In this document: piece after piece, positions 52,868 to 60,640 of the stretch
Layout of the letters: each line of letters opens with the position of its first letter
Position numbering within the stretch: position 1 is the stretch's first letter
From: JAFAVZ01 sp036009105
Lineage (GTDB): Bacteria; Acidobacteriota; Thermoanaerobaculia; Gp7-AA8
Assembly: GCA_036009105.1 (NCBI GenBank)
Contig: DASYMJ010000043.1
Location: 1-64,000 of the forward strand
Reading direction: 5' to 3'
DNA: 64,000 bases
Notes under the pieces: generated by a model
The model's database searches: none
The model's input: the letters and a program-made list of their open reading frames with translations, nothing else
Told to the model about the DNA's origin: nothing
Position numbers and translations under genes: made by a program

Positions 52868-53647
52868 ATGAGCGCAGACGACACTCACGAAAAAGCAATG
52901 GCCGCCGGTTGCCCCCACGCCACGCGCGCCGCGAGCCTTTCCATCCGTTCCGAGTCCCCCTCGGCGCCGGTCTCGCCCGAGCTTTTCACCATCAACCAGG
53001 TGGAGACGCTGATGGCGCCCGAGCATCCGCTGGCCGTCACCGCCAAATGGATGCGCCGTTTCCTGGCCCGGCCGCATCGCGAGCTCGGCCGCCCCGGCCC
53101 GGTCTGCCCCTTCGTCCCCGGCGCCATCGTGCAGGACACCATCTGGATGGCCGACTGCTCCCTCGGGCGCGGCGACCGGCAGGCCATCATCGAGATCATC
53201 GGCCTCTTCCGCGACCTCTTCCTCAACCTAGAGCCGAAGGGGGGCGATGCCGCGGCCTGGAAGGCGATGGTCATCGTCTTCCCGAACGTAGCCATCGAAG
53301 ACGCGGATGTGATCGACCAGGTGCAGTCGGAGCTGAAAGCGCGCTTCGTCGACGCCGGCCTCATGATCGGCGAGTTCCACGAGCGGAACGAGAGCCCCGG
53401 CCTGCGCAACGACAACTTCCGCCCGCTGCGCAGCCCCATCCCGGCCCTGGCCATCCGCCACATGGTGGAGACCGACCTGCCGTTCCTCTACCGCACCCTC
53501 TATCCGCCGCCGTTGCGCGCGGAGTTCATCCGCTCCTATCTGCGCCGCCTGGGCGGCACGATCAGCCGCAACAACTTCGACGCGGCGCTCGACGCGCTCG
53601 TGCTGGCGGAGATCGCCATCCGCACTCCGGAAGAGGTGACGACCTGA
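52868..53647 (+). CDS. DUF6875-like protein of the NRPS operon
   Basis: A protein of 259 residues, soluble, with the conserved-looking GRPGPVCPFVPGA near residue 80 and later NDNFRPLRSPIPALAIRHM. I believe this is the family called DUF6875, which has no established function. The PVCPFVP cysteine may be catalytic or metal-binding. An N-terminal Cys-His (GCPHATRA) is also present. ATG at 52868 has GGAG 6-9 bases upstream and follows the MFS stop by 14 bases; the kmo-type gene starts 2 bases after its stop. A tailoring role is inferred only from this position. Confidence 0.68.
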   Translation: MSADDTHEKAMAAGCPHATRAASLSIRSESPSAPVSPELFTINQVETLMAPEHPLAVTAKWMRRFLARPHRELGRPGPVCPFVPGAIVQDTIWMADCSLGRGDRQAIIEIIGLFRDLFLNLEPKGGDAAAWKAMVIVFPNVAIEDADVIDQVQSELKARFVDAGLMIGEFHERNESPGLRNDNFRPLRSPIPALAIRHMVETDLPFLYRTLYPPPLRAEFIRSYLRRLGGTISRNNFDAALDALVLAEIAIRTPEEVTT

Positions 53648-53649
53648 CC

Positions 53650-54963
53650 ATGGATCACGTCGCGGTCATCGGCGGCGGGCTGGCCGGCTCGCTCTTCGCG
53701 CTGCGCCTGGCCCGGCAGGGGCATCGCGTCGACGTGTACGAGCGGCGTCCCGATCCGCGCCTGCGCCGCGGCGAAGGCGGCCGGTCGATCAACCTGGGCC
53801 TTTCCAAGCGCGGCATCGCCGCGCTGGGCGAGGTCGGCCTGCGCGAGGAGGTGCTCTCGCTCGCCGTGCCGATGGAGGGCCGCGTGATCCACACCCTGGA
53901 CGGCGTGGAGCGCTTCCAGCCGTACGGCAAGAACCGCCAGGAAGTGCTGCACTCCATCGACCGCAACGAGCTGAACGACCTGCTCCTCGATCGCGCCGAG
54001 GCTCATTCGCAGGTGCGTCTGCACTTCGAGCATCGCTGCGTCGGCGTCGATGCTGCCGCGCGCACCATCCTGGTCGCGGATGCTTCCGGCGCGGTCAGGC
54101 CGGTCAGCGCCGACTGGGCGGTCGGCGCGGATGGGGCGTTCTCCAAGATCCGGGAGGAGATGCAGCGCGGCCAGCGGGCGAACTTCAGCAAGGAGTTCCT
54201 GGAGTGGGGCTACAAGGAGCTGAACCTCCCCGCCCGCGCCGACGGCACTTCGCAGCTGCGCCTGAACGCCCTGCACGTGTGGCCGCGGGGCCACTGCCTC
54301 ATCGTGTCCCACGCCAACCGCAACGGCTCGCACACCCTGACGCTGTTCCTGCCGTTTGAAGGCGCCGACAGCTTCGCCACCCTGCGCACGCCATCCGACA
54401 TCAGCTCCTTCTTCGCCCGCTACTTCCCCGACCTCGTGCCGCTGTTGCCCGAGCTGCTGTCGCAGTGGGAGAGCCACCCGGTCGGCTCGCTCGTCACCAC
54501 CCGCACCACGCCGTGGCACCTGGCGGATTGGATCGTCCTCGTCGGCGATGCCTGCCACGCCGTCTATCCGTTCTACGGGCAGGGGATGAACTCCGCGTTC
54601 GAGGACTGCTCCGCCCTCGCCGCCGCCCTGGCCGCCCACCCGGCCCGCCTGGATGCCTTTCGCGCCTACGAGCGCTCCCGCCGCCCCCACACCGACACGC
54701 TGGCCGAGCTCTCCAAGGAGAACTTCGTCGAGCTCCGCCAGCGCGTGCAGTCGCCCCTTTTCGTCCTGCGCAAACGGATGGACGTCTGGCTCAACCGCCT
54801 CGCGCCGTCGACCTGGCTCCCCCTCTACACGATGATCGCCCACACCACGATGCCGTACGGCGACGCCCTGGCCCGCGCGCGGCGGCAGGACCGGTTGCTG
54901 TTGTCGCTGGCCGGCGCCTGCGGGGTGGCAGTGCTGGGGGCGCTGGCGCTGCTATTGGGGTAA
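53650..54963 (+). CDS. kmo: Kynurenine 3-monooxygenase-type flavoprotein in the NRPS operon
   Basis: A protein of 437 residues. The FAD-binding GGGLAGSLFALRLARQG motif is followed by the KMO signatures GGRSINLGLSKRG, SIDRNELNDLLL, FEHRCVGVD and LNALHVWPRG, then GDACHAVYPFYGQGMNSAFED. KMO hydroxylates L-kynurenine at carbon 3 with NADPH and oxygen. A hydrophobic C-terminal segment could anchor it in the membrane, as in eukaryotic KMO. It is the last gene of the operon, 2 bases after the DUF6875 gene. No tryptophan dioxygenase, kynureninase or arylformamidase gene is present in the window, so the substrate may instead be a residue of the NRPS product. Confidence 0.87.
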   Translation: MDHVAVIGGGLAGSLFALRLARQGHRVDVYERRPDPRLRRGEGGRSINLGLSKRGIAALGEVGLREEVLSLAVPMEGRVIHTLDGVERFQPYGKNRQEVLHSIDRNELNDLLLDRAEAHSQVRLHFEHRCVGVDAAARTILVADASGAVRPVSADWAVGADGAFSKIREEMQRGQRANFSKEFLEWGYKELNLPARADGTSQLRLNALHVWPRGHCLIVSHANRNGSHTLTLFLPFEGADSFATLRTPSDISSFFARYFPDLVPLLPELLSQWESHPVGSLVTTRTTPWHLADWIVLVGDACHAVYPFYGQGMNSAFEDCSALAAALAAHPARLDAFRAYERSRRPHTDTLAELSKENFVELRQRVQSPLFVLRKRMDVWLNRLAPSTWLPLYTMIAHTTMPYGDALARARRQDRLLLSLAGACGVAVLGALALLLG

Positions 54964-54970
54964 GGTACCG

Positions 54971-55068
54971 TGTCATCCTGAGCCGCGGAGACGGCGAAGG
55001 ATCCGTACCGATCTTGCGCCGCGCCTGAAGGTTCGGATCCTTCGTCCTCTTCGGGACTCAGGATGACA
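54971..55068. repeat. B-family repeat after the NRPS operon
   Basis: A 98-base element, perfect TGTCATCCTGAG / CTCAGGATGACA ends, starting 8 bases after the kmo stop. It probably forms the terminator of the NRPS operon, and its right end contains an ATG (55063) four bases ahead of the real YjbR start. Confidence 0.92.
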
Positions 55069-55071
55069 CCC

Positions 55072-55392
55072 ATGCCCGTCACCTTCGACACCGTCCGCGA
55101 AGTCGCCCTCGCCATGCCGAACGTGGTGGAGGGCACCTCGTACGGCACGCCGGCGCTGCGGGTGAAGACGAAGTTCCTGGCCCGGCTGCGGGAGGATGGG
55201 GACTCCGTCGCGTTCCGGGTCGGGTTCGATGAGCGGGACCTGTTGATGGCGGCGAAGCCCGACACCTTCTTCATCACCGATCACTACCGCGGCTATCCGG
55301 CCGTGTTGCTGCGGCTCTCCCGGGCCACGCGCGAGGATGTGGCGGAGATCGTCCGCCTGGCCTTCGCGGCGGTGACGGCGAAACGGCGATGA
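55072..55392 (+). CDS. MmcQ/YjbR family protein
   Basis: A protein of 106 residues with the YjbR pattern: VREVALAMPNVVEGTSYGTPALRV at the start, then KFLARLRED, DERDLLMAAKPDTFFITDHYRGYPAVLLRL. Members have a double-wing fold and are annotated as DNA-binding, though this is weakly supported. The ATG at 55072 is preferred over the one at 55063, which lies in the repeat. It converges with the RND pump gene. Confidence 0.85.
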   Translation: MPVTFDTVREVALAMPNVVEGTSYGTPALRVKTKFLARLREDGDSVAFRVGFDERDLLMAAKPDTFFITDHYRGYPAVLLRLSRATREDVAEIVRLAFAAVTAKRR

Positions 55393-55406
55393 TCGCCGCA
55401 TGCCGC

Positions 55407-58400
55407 TCAGCCGATGGCCGGCTCCATGTCGCCGACTTCCGCATCCGCCACCGGCTCGATCCGGCGGTGCGTCTTGGCCACCAGCACGTAGATCGACGGC
55501 ACGACGAACAGTGTGAACGCCGTTCCGATGATCATGCCGGAGACGAGCATGATGCCGATGCTGTTGCGGGCGCCGGCGCCGGGGCCGGCCGCGAAGACGA
55601 GCGGCAGGTGGCCCATCACCGTGGCGGCGGTGGTCATCAGAATGGGGCGGAGGCGCGTGCCGGCCGCCTCGAGCACGGCGGACAGCTTGTCGTGCCCCTC
55701 CTCCTGCAGATGGTTGGCGAACTGCACGATGAGGATGCCGTTGCGGGCGATGAGGCCGACCAGGGTGATGAGTCCGACCTGACTGTAGATGTTGATCGAG
55801 GTCAGGCCGAGGAACGAGAAGAGGAGCGAGCCGGAGAGGGCGAGCGGCACCGAGCCGGCCAGGATGATGAACGGATCGCGGAAGCTCTCGAACTGCGCGG
55901 CGAGGACGAGGTAGATGAGGATCGCGGAGAGCAGGAAGACGCCGAGGAAGCGCGCCCCTTCGGTGCGCAGCTGGCGCGACTCGCCGGCGTAGTCGACGGT
56001 GAAGCCGCGGGGGAGCGTCTTCGCCGCCTCGTCTTCCAGGAACTTCAGCGCGGAGTCGAGGGAGACGCCGGGCGGGATGGCCCCCTGGATGCGCACCGCG
56101 TTGAGCTGCTGGAAGCGCTTCAGCTCGCGCGGCTCGGTGGTGGTCTGCAGCGTGGCGAAGGTGGAGAGCGGCACGAGCTGGCCGTTGCCGCCGGTGATGT
56201 AAATCTCCGACAGCTGGTCGGCCGTCAAACGGTCGGCCCGCTTCACGAGCGGGATCACCTTGTAGCTGCGTCCCTGGATGCTGAAGCGGTTCACGTAATT
56301 GCCGCCTAGCAGCGTGGAAAGATCGCGGCCGGCCTGGGCGAGGTCGACGCCCTGCGCGCGCAGCTTGTCGCGGTTGAACACCACCCGCGCCTGCGGCTGG
56401 TCGAACTTGAGGTCCGTATCGGCGAACATGAACTTGCCGCTCGTCATCGCCTTCTGCACCAGGTTGTTGGCCAGCTCCGCCAGCTGGGCCGGCTCGGCGG
56501 TGGAGACGATGGCGAAGTCGACCGGGAAGCCCTGGCTGCCCGGCAGCGATGGCGGCACGAGCTGGATCACCCGGATGCCCGGGATCTGGGCCGACTTCGC
56601 GGAGACGTCCATCAGGATCTGGTTGATGTCGCGGTCGCGCTGCGAATGCGGCTTGACCACCATGCCGCCGAAGCCGCCGCCGGGAAAGATGACCTGGAAC
56701 GAGCCCTCGTGCTCGGGCACGGAGCGGTAGGCGTCGCTCACCTGCCTGGCGAAGAGCTTGGTCTGGTCGATGGTGGAGTTCGCGGCCCCCTGGATGATCC
56801 CGAAAAGGAAGTTCTGGTCCTCGGTGGGGGCGAGCTCCTTCTGCGAGAAGAGGTAGAGGGGGAAGATGAGCAGCACCACGAACACCCACAGCGTGATGAC
56901 CACCGGCCGGTAGTTGAGCGTGCGGGAGAGCAGGCGCGTGTAGAGGTGCTGCACGGACTCGAAGCGGCGGTTGACCATGCCGGCGAAGCCCTTCTCCGTG
57001 TCGCCGGCGCGGAGGAGCTTGGAGCCCATCATCGGGGAGAGCGTCAGGGCGACGACGCCGGAGATGAACACCGCGCCGGCCAGGGTGAAGGCGAACTCGC
57101 GGAAGAGCGAGCCGGTCAGGCCGCCCTGCAGCGCCACCGGCGTGTAGACCGCGGCCAGGGTGATGGTCATGGCGATGATCGGCGCCACCAGCTCGCGCGC
57201 CGCGTCGATGGCCGCCTGGAACGGCGTCTTCCCCATGTGCAGATGCCGCTCGATGTTCTCCACCATGACGATGGCATCGTCCACCACGAGGCCGACGGAG
57301 AGCACGACCGCGAGCAGGGTGAGCAGGTTGATGGTGAAGCCGAAGACGAGCATCAGCAGCACGGCGCCGATCAGGGAGATGGGGATGGCGATGACCGGGA
57401 TGATCACGCCGCGCACCGAGCCGAGGAAGAGGAAGATGATCAGGATGACGATGAGCAGCGTCTCGACGAGCGTCTTGAGCACTTCGTCGATGGCCGACTG
57501 GATGTAGGCGGAGGAGTCGTAAGGGACGCCGGTGGTCATGCCGGCGGGGAGCTGGGCCCGGATCTCCGGCATCGCCTCGCGCACCCGCTTCATCACGTCC
57601 AGCGTGTTCGCGGTGGGGAGGGTGAAGATGCCGATGAAGACGGCGGTCTGGCCGTTGAAGCTCACCTCGCCGTCATACGTCTCGGCGCCGAGGACGACGT
57701 CCGCGATGTCGCCCAGGCGGACCAGATCATTGCCCCGCTCCTTGACCACCAGCTGCTTGAACTCCTCGGCCGTCTCCAGGTTCGTGTTGGCCACGAGGTT
57801 GACCGAGGTCATGGAGCCCTTGGTGCGGCCGAGGGCGGAAAGGTAGTTGTTCGCGGCGAGCGCGTTGCGGACGTCGGTGGGGGAGATCTGGCGGGCAGCC
57901 ATCCGCTGCGGATCGAGCCACACTCTCATCGCAAACGTCCGGTCGCCGAAGATCTCGGCGCGCTGCACGCCGGAGATGGCGCTCAGCTTCGGCTGCACCA
58001 CCCGGGTCAGGTAGTCCGTGATCTGGTTCTGGTCGAGGTCCTTCGAGGCGAAGCCGAGGTAGGCGGCGGCGAACTGGCTATCCGTCGTCTGCAGATCGAT
58101 GATCGGCGCCTCGGCCTCGGGCGGCAGCTGGTTGCGCACCTGCGCCACTTTCGACTGGATCTGCGTCAGCGCGGCGTTCGTGTCGTAGTTGAGCTTGAGG
58201 TGGACGGTGATCGTGCTCACGCCCTGGCCGCTGGAGGACTCGAGGAAGTCGATGCCGTCCGCGCCGGCGATGGCCCGCTCCAGCGGTGCGGTGATGAAGC
58301 CGCGCACCAGGTCCGCGTTCGCGCCGACATAGGCCGTGCTGACCACCACGTTGGCCATGTCGCTGCGCGGGAACTGGCGCACCACGAGCGAGCGGATGGA

Positions 58401-58481
58401 CTGCAGCCCGGCGATGAGGATCACCAGGTTGACCACCATCGCCAGGACAGGACGGCGGATGAAGAGATCTGTGAATTTCAT
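55407..58481 (-). CDS. RND-family multidrug efflux transporter, inner-membrane pump
   Basis: A protein of 1024 residues. It has the RND topology with large loops after helices 1 and 7, FTDLFIRRPVLAMVVNLVILIAG at the start, LVVDDAIVMVENIERHL (helix 4, with the proton-relay Asp pair), and a later FESFRDPFIILAGSVPLALSG. It pumps lipophilic compounds or drugs to the outside with its adaptor. The adaptor gene lies upstream on the same strand, separated by a B-family repeat. No TolC-like outer-membrane factor is encoded here, so a channel from elsewhere is used. ATG at 58481 has GGAG 8 bases before it. Confidence 0.93.
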   Translation of the reverse strand: MKFTDLFIRRPVLAMVVNLVILIAGLQSIRSLVVRQFPRSDMANVVVSTAYVGANADLVRGFITAPLERAIAGADGIDFLESSSGQGVSTITVHLKLNYDTNAALTQIQSKVAQVRNQLPPEAEAPIIDLQTTDSQFAAAYLGFASKDLDQNQITDYLTRVVQPKLSAISGVQRAEIFGDRTFAMRVWLDPQRMAARQISPTDVRNALAANNYLSALGRTKGSMTSVNLVANTNLETAEEFKQLVVKERGNDLVRLGDIADVVLGAETYDGEVSFNGQTAVFIGIFTLPTANTLDVMKRVREAMPEIRAQLPAGMTTGVPYDSSAYIQSAIDEVLKTLVETLLIVILIIFLFLGSVRGVIIPVIAIPISLIGAVLLMLVFGFTINLLTLLAVVLSVGLVVDDAIVMVENIERHLHMGKTPFQAAIDAARELVAPIIAMTITLAAVYTPVALQGGLTGSLFREFAFTLAGAVFISGVVALTLSPMMGSKLLRAGDTEKGFAGMVNRRFESVQHLYTRLLSRTLNYRPVVITLWVFVVLLIFPLYLFSQKELAPTEDQNFLFGIIQGAANSTIDQTKLFARQVSDAYRSVPEHEGSFQVIFPGGGFGGMVVKPHSQRDRDINQILMDVSAKSAQIPGIRVIQLVPPSLPGSQGFPVDFAIVSTAEPAQLAELANNLVQKAMTSGKFMFADTDLKFDQPQARVVFNRDKLRAQGVDLAQAGRDLSTLLGGNYVNRFSIQGRSYKVIPLVKRADRLTADQLSEIYITGGNGQLVPLSTFATLQTTTEPRELKRFQQLNAVRIQGAIPPGVSLDSALKFLEDEAAKTLPRGFTVDYAGESRQLRTEGARFLGVFLLSAILIYLVLAAQFESFRDPFIILAGSVPLALSGSLLFSFLGLTSINIYSQVGLITLVGLIARNGILIVQFANHLQEEGHDKLSAVLEAAGTRLRPILMTTAATVMGHLPLVFAAGPGAGARNSIGIMLVSGMIIGTAFTLFVVPSIYVLVAKTHRRIEPVADAEVGDMEPAIG

Positions 58482-58492
58482 TGGCTTCTCCG

Positions 58493-58578
58493 TGTCATCC
58501 TCAAGTCGCGCAGACGACGAAGGATCTCCCGGCGCTTGCGAGGAGATCCTTCGGCCATCTGAGCCGCTCAGGATGACA
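58493..58578. repeat. B-family repeat between adaptor and RND pump genes
   Basis: An 86-base element ending exactly before the TAG of the adaptor gene (58579-58581). Ends are TGTCATCCT and AGGATGACA with GGATCTCC / GGAGATCC inner arms. Its hairpin may limit transcription from adaptor into pump. Confidence 0.88.
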
Positions 58579-59700
58579 CTAGCTGTTCTCCGGCTTGGGC
58601 GTTGCGCTGTTGGACGGTTGCACGGAGTTGTTGACGATGACGGCCGCGCCGGGGCGGAGCTTGAACGCGCCGGAGGTGACGACTTCCTCGCCCGGCTTGA
58701 GGCCGGTCAGGATGCCGATCTGGTCTCCGCGCGAGCCGCCCAGCTTCACGAACTGCTGGCGCACGCCGCGGTAGGTCGTCCCCTTCTTCGGGTCCTTCAT
58801 CTGCTCCACGATGAAGACCGAGTCGCCGAACGGCGCATAGCTGATGGCGGAGGCGGGGACGACCACGACCGGCGAGGAGCCGCCGCTGGAGAGCTTGGCC
58901 TGCACGTACATGCCGGGGCGGAGCTTGCCGGAACGGTTCTCGAAGATGGCCTGCACCCGGACGTTGCGCGTGGCTTCGTCGATGGCGGACTCGAAGGCGG
59001 CGACGCGGCCGTGCTCCGGCGCGCCGAGAGCGTCGGAGACGACTTCGATCTCCGAGCCGGGGGCGAGCTTGCCGAGGTCGGCCTGGGGGACGGAGAAGTT
59101 GACGTAGGCGGGGCGGATGGCCTGCAGGGTGACGATCGGCGCGCCGCCGGCGAGGTACTGGCCGAGGTTCACCTGGCGCAGGCCGAGGACGCCGGCGAAG
59201 GGGGCGCGGATGGTTTTGCGCTCGATCATCGCCCTGATCTCGCCGACACGCGCGTCGGCGGACTTGAATTCGGCGCTGGCTTGGTCGAGCGACGACTGGG
59301 CGACCACGCCCTGGCCGGCCATCCCCTGGTTGCGCTGCAGGGCGAGGCGGGCCAGCTCGCGCTGCGCTTCGGCGGCGGCCAGCTGGGCCCGCTCCTGCTT
59401 GGTGTCGAGGCGGACCAGGATGTCACCCTTGGAGACGGAGTGGCCGGAGTCGAACGAGATCTGCTCGATGATGCCGGGCAGGTCGGCGCTGACGGTGACG
59501 CCGTTCACCGCGGCGACGGTGCCGATCGCATTCGTCGCGCCGGTCCACGTCTCCTGCCGGACGATGGTCGTCGTGACGGCTTCCGGGGGCGGCTCCCAGC
59601 TCTGGGACATCGCCGTTTTGATCTGGGAGTACTTGAACCAGGCGAGGATGGCGATGACGGCGAAGACGACGACGAGCATCAAAAACAAACGCTTTTTCAT
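58579..59700 (-). CDS. RND efflux periplasmic adaptor
   Basis: A protein of 373 residues with an N-terminal membrane anchor (residues 4-22). The barrel-sandwich halves flank a helical hairpin: GTVAAVNGVTVSADLPGIIEQI, ISFDSGHSVSKGDILVRLD, a coiled middle (AAEAQRELARLALQ) and RAPFAGVLGLRQVNLGQYL. This is typical of MexE/AcrA-type membrane fusion proteins linking the pump to an outer-membrane channel. It is first in the operon with the pump. Upstream lie the palindromes at 59719-59726 and 59817-59833. Confidence 0.9.
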   Translation of the reverse strand: MKKRLFLMLVVVFAVIAILAWFKYSQIKTAMSQSWEPPPEAVTTTIVRQETWTGATNAIGTVAAVNGVTVSADLPGIIEQISFDSGHSVSKGDILVRLDTKQERAQLAAAEAQRELARLALQRNQGMAGQGVVAQSSLDQASAEFKSADARVGEIRAMIERKTIRAPFAGVLGLRQVNLGQYLAGGAPIVTLQAIRPAYVNFSVPQADLGKLAPGSEIEVVSDALGAPEHGRVAAFESAIDEATRNVRVQAIFENRSGKLRPGMYVQAKLSSGGSSPVVVVPASAISYAPFGDSVFIVEQMKDPKKGTTYRGVRQQFVKLGGSRGDQIGILTGLKPGEEVVTSGAFKLRPGAAVIVNNSVQPSNSATPKPENS

Positions 59701-59718
59701 GGCGAGTCAAAAACTCTA

Positions 59719-59726
59719 CAACGTTG
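59719..59726. promoter_or_regulatory. CAACGTTG palindrome upstream of the adaptor gene
   Basis: A perfect 8-base palindrome in the A/T-rich tract just before the adaptor start, near a TAGAGT -10 candidate. It may be a regulator site, but it is short and could be chance. Confidence 0.3.
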
Positions 59727-59816
59727 AAAGCCGCGGCGCGGTCAAATCCGTGTGAGCACGGAGCAGCAGCGCGCGTTGGCGGTTGAAATTCCACGAGCCG
59801 TAGAGGCCCGTGATCA

Positions 59817-59833
59817 GCGGCCGGAACGGCCGC
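59817..59833. promoter_or_regulatory. GCGGCCG-GAA-CGGCCGC inverted repeat
   Basis: A 7-base perfect stem around GAA, about 120 bases upstream of the adaptor start. It lies in the 237-base gap between the adaptor start and the DUF983 stop, which otherwise holds a heptad repeat at its far end and no gene. An operator or terminator is possible. Confidence 0.35.
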
Positions 59834-59892
59834 GACGATTCTGGACTGGCGGGTATTTTAACGCGGCAGGGCGTTACGGGGTGTCACAAAAG

Positions 59893-59955
59893 AACGATGA
59901 ACGATGAACGAGTTAGGTGCCGGCGTTCGTTCATCCTTCATCGTTCATCGTTTCT
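59893..59955. repeat. Inverted heptad repeat (AACGATG / CGTTCAT units)
   Basis: A left arm of two exact AACGATG units (59893-59906) faces a right arm of CGTTCAT, CCTTCAT and CGTTCAT units (59928-59948). The right arm is read as the last codons and TGA stop of the DUF983 gene. The unit matches the single-arm copy at 26346. Confidence 0.9.
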
Positions 59956-60336
59956 CACATACGGCTCCCCATGAATTTCATCCGAGGGATCCGGCATGTA
60001 GATGCGCCACAGGTAGTCCAGGGCGATGGCCAGGCCTTGGCGCTCGCGCATGGTGGCGATGAGGGGGACGAACAGGAGCAGGAAGAAGCCGGCGCCGAGG
60101 CCGAAGTTCGTGGAGCGGAAGCCGAAGTAGAGCAGGCCGATGCCGAGGGCGATGGGGAGGCGGTCGGTGATGATGATCCACATCCAGATGTCGCCGTAGT
60201 TGCGCTGGTACTGGAGGTTGCACACGGGGCAGCGCGCGTGGGCGTGGGTCCACCTGCGGAAGAGCGGGCCCTGGCCGCAACGCGGGCAGCGGCGGCGGAG
60301 GCCGCGCAGCAGGACGGTGGGGATGGGGACGCGCAT
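59938..60336 (-). CDS. DUF983 family membrane protein
   Basis: A protein of 132 residues. The N-terminal zinc-ribbon CPRCGQGPLF and CPVCNLQY is followed by two hydrophobic helices (WMWIIITDRLPIALGIGLLYF and FGLGAGFFLLLFVPLIATM), the DUF983 pattern. No function is known. The last residues RNDER and the stop are encoded by the heptad repeat at 59893-59955, so the original C-terminus has been replaced. ATG at 60336 has CATAAT 9 bases upstream, so it is leaderless. Confidence 0.85.
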   Translation of the reverse strand: MRVPIPTVLLRGLRRRCPRCGQGPLFRRWTHAHARCPVCNLQYQRNYGDIWMWIIITDRLPIALGIGLLYFGFRSTNFGLGAGFFLLLFVPLIATMRERQGLAIALDYLWRIYMPDPSDEIHGEPYVRNDER

Positions 60337-60345
60337 CGCCGTCGG

Positions 60346-60351
60346 ATTATG
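60346..60351 (-). promoter_or_regulatory. -10 element CATAAT, leaderless start at 60336
   Basis: CATAAT on the minus strand ends 9 bases before the ATG at 60336. The hexamer and spacing are the same as for hrpB. It lies in the gap after the glycine-zipper gene stop at 60367. Confidence 0.55.
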
Positions 60352-60366
60352 CGTCCCCACCCCGCG

Positions 60367-60600
60367 TCAATGCTTGTGGTTGCGCACCGCCTGCACGCCG
60401 AGGCCGACGGCGGCTCCGACCGCGGCGCCTTTGAGCGGCTGGTGGTGATCGATCAGCGCGCCGGCGGCGGCGCCGACGAGCGCGCCGCGGGTCTGGCTGT
60501 AGTGATGACGATGGCGCTTGTGATGCTTCGTCGCCGCGAAGGCGCCTCCGGTGGGGAGGAGCAGAGAGAGGGCGAGGATGCTTGCCTGGATGCTTTTCAT
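60367..60600 (-). CDS. Secreted glycine-zipper-like protein of 77 residues
   Basis: A protein with a signal peptide (about 22 residues, ending in GGAFAA), a His/Lys/Arg-rich linker and a glycine-zipper segment GALVGAAAGALIDHH with a second GAAVGAAVGLG. Such zippers insert in or associate with the envelope. ATG at 60600 has GGAG 5 bases upstream and a TATATC-like -10 about 25 bases before it, a conventional leader. A longer GTG start at 60609 is less likely. Function unknown. Confidence 0.7.
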   Translation of the reverse strand: MKSIQASILALSLLLPTGGAFAATKHHKRHRHHYSQTRGALVGAAAGALIDHHQPLKGAAVGAAVGLGVQAVRNHKH

Positions 60601-60640
60601 GCTCTCCACAATTGCGAAGCGCGTGCCGGATATAAACCCT

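Noticed and set aside
52868..54963. Pyrrolobenzodiazepine-type cluster because of KMO plus reductase
   Set aside because: Such clusters have other hallmark genes and two modules; here there are three modules, glycine-like codes and no anthranilate-loading gene.
55389..58562. Long plus-strand frames opposite the RND pump
   Set aside because: Asp/Glu/His-rich antisense sequence, with no domain pattern; the pump is unambiguous.
8111..59955. CRISPR array among the heptad repeats
   Set aside because: Units are 7 bases and contiguous, without spacers of 30-40 bases, and no cas genes are seen.
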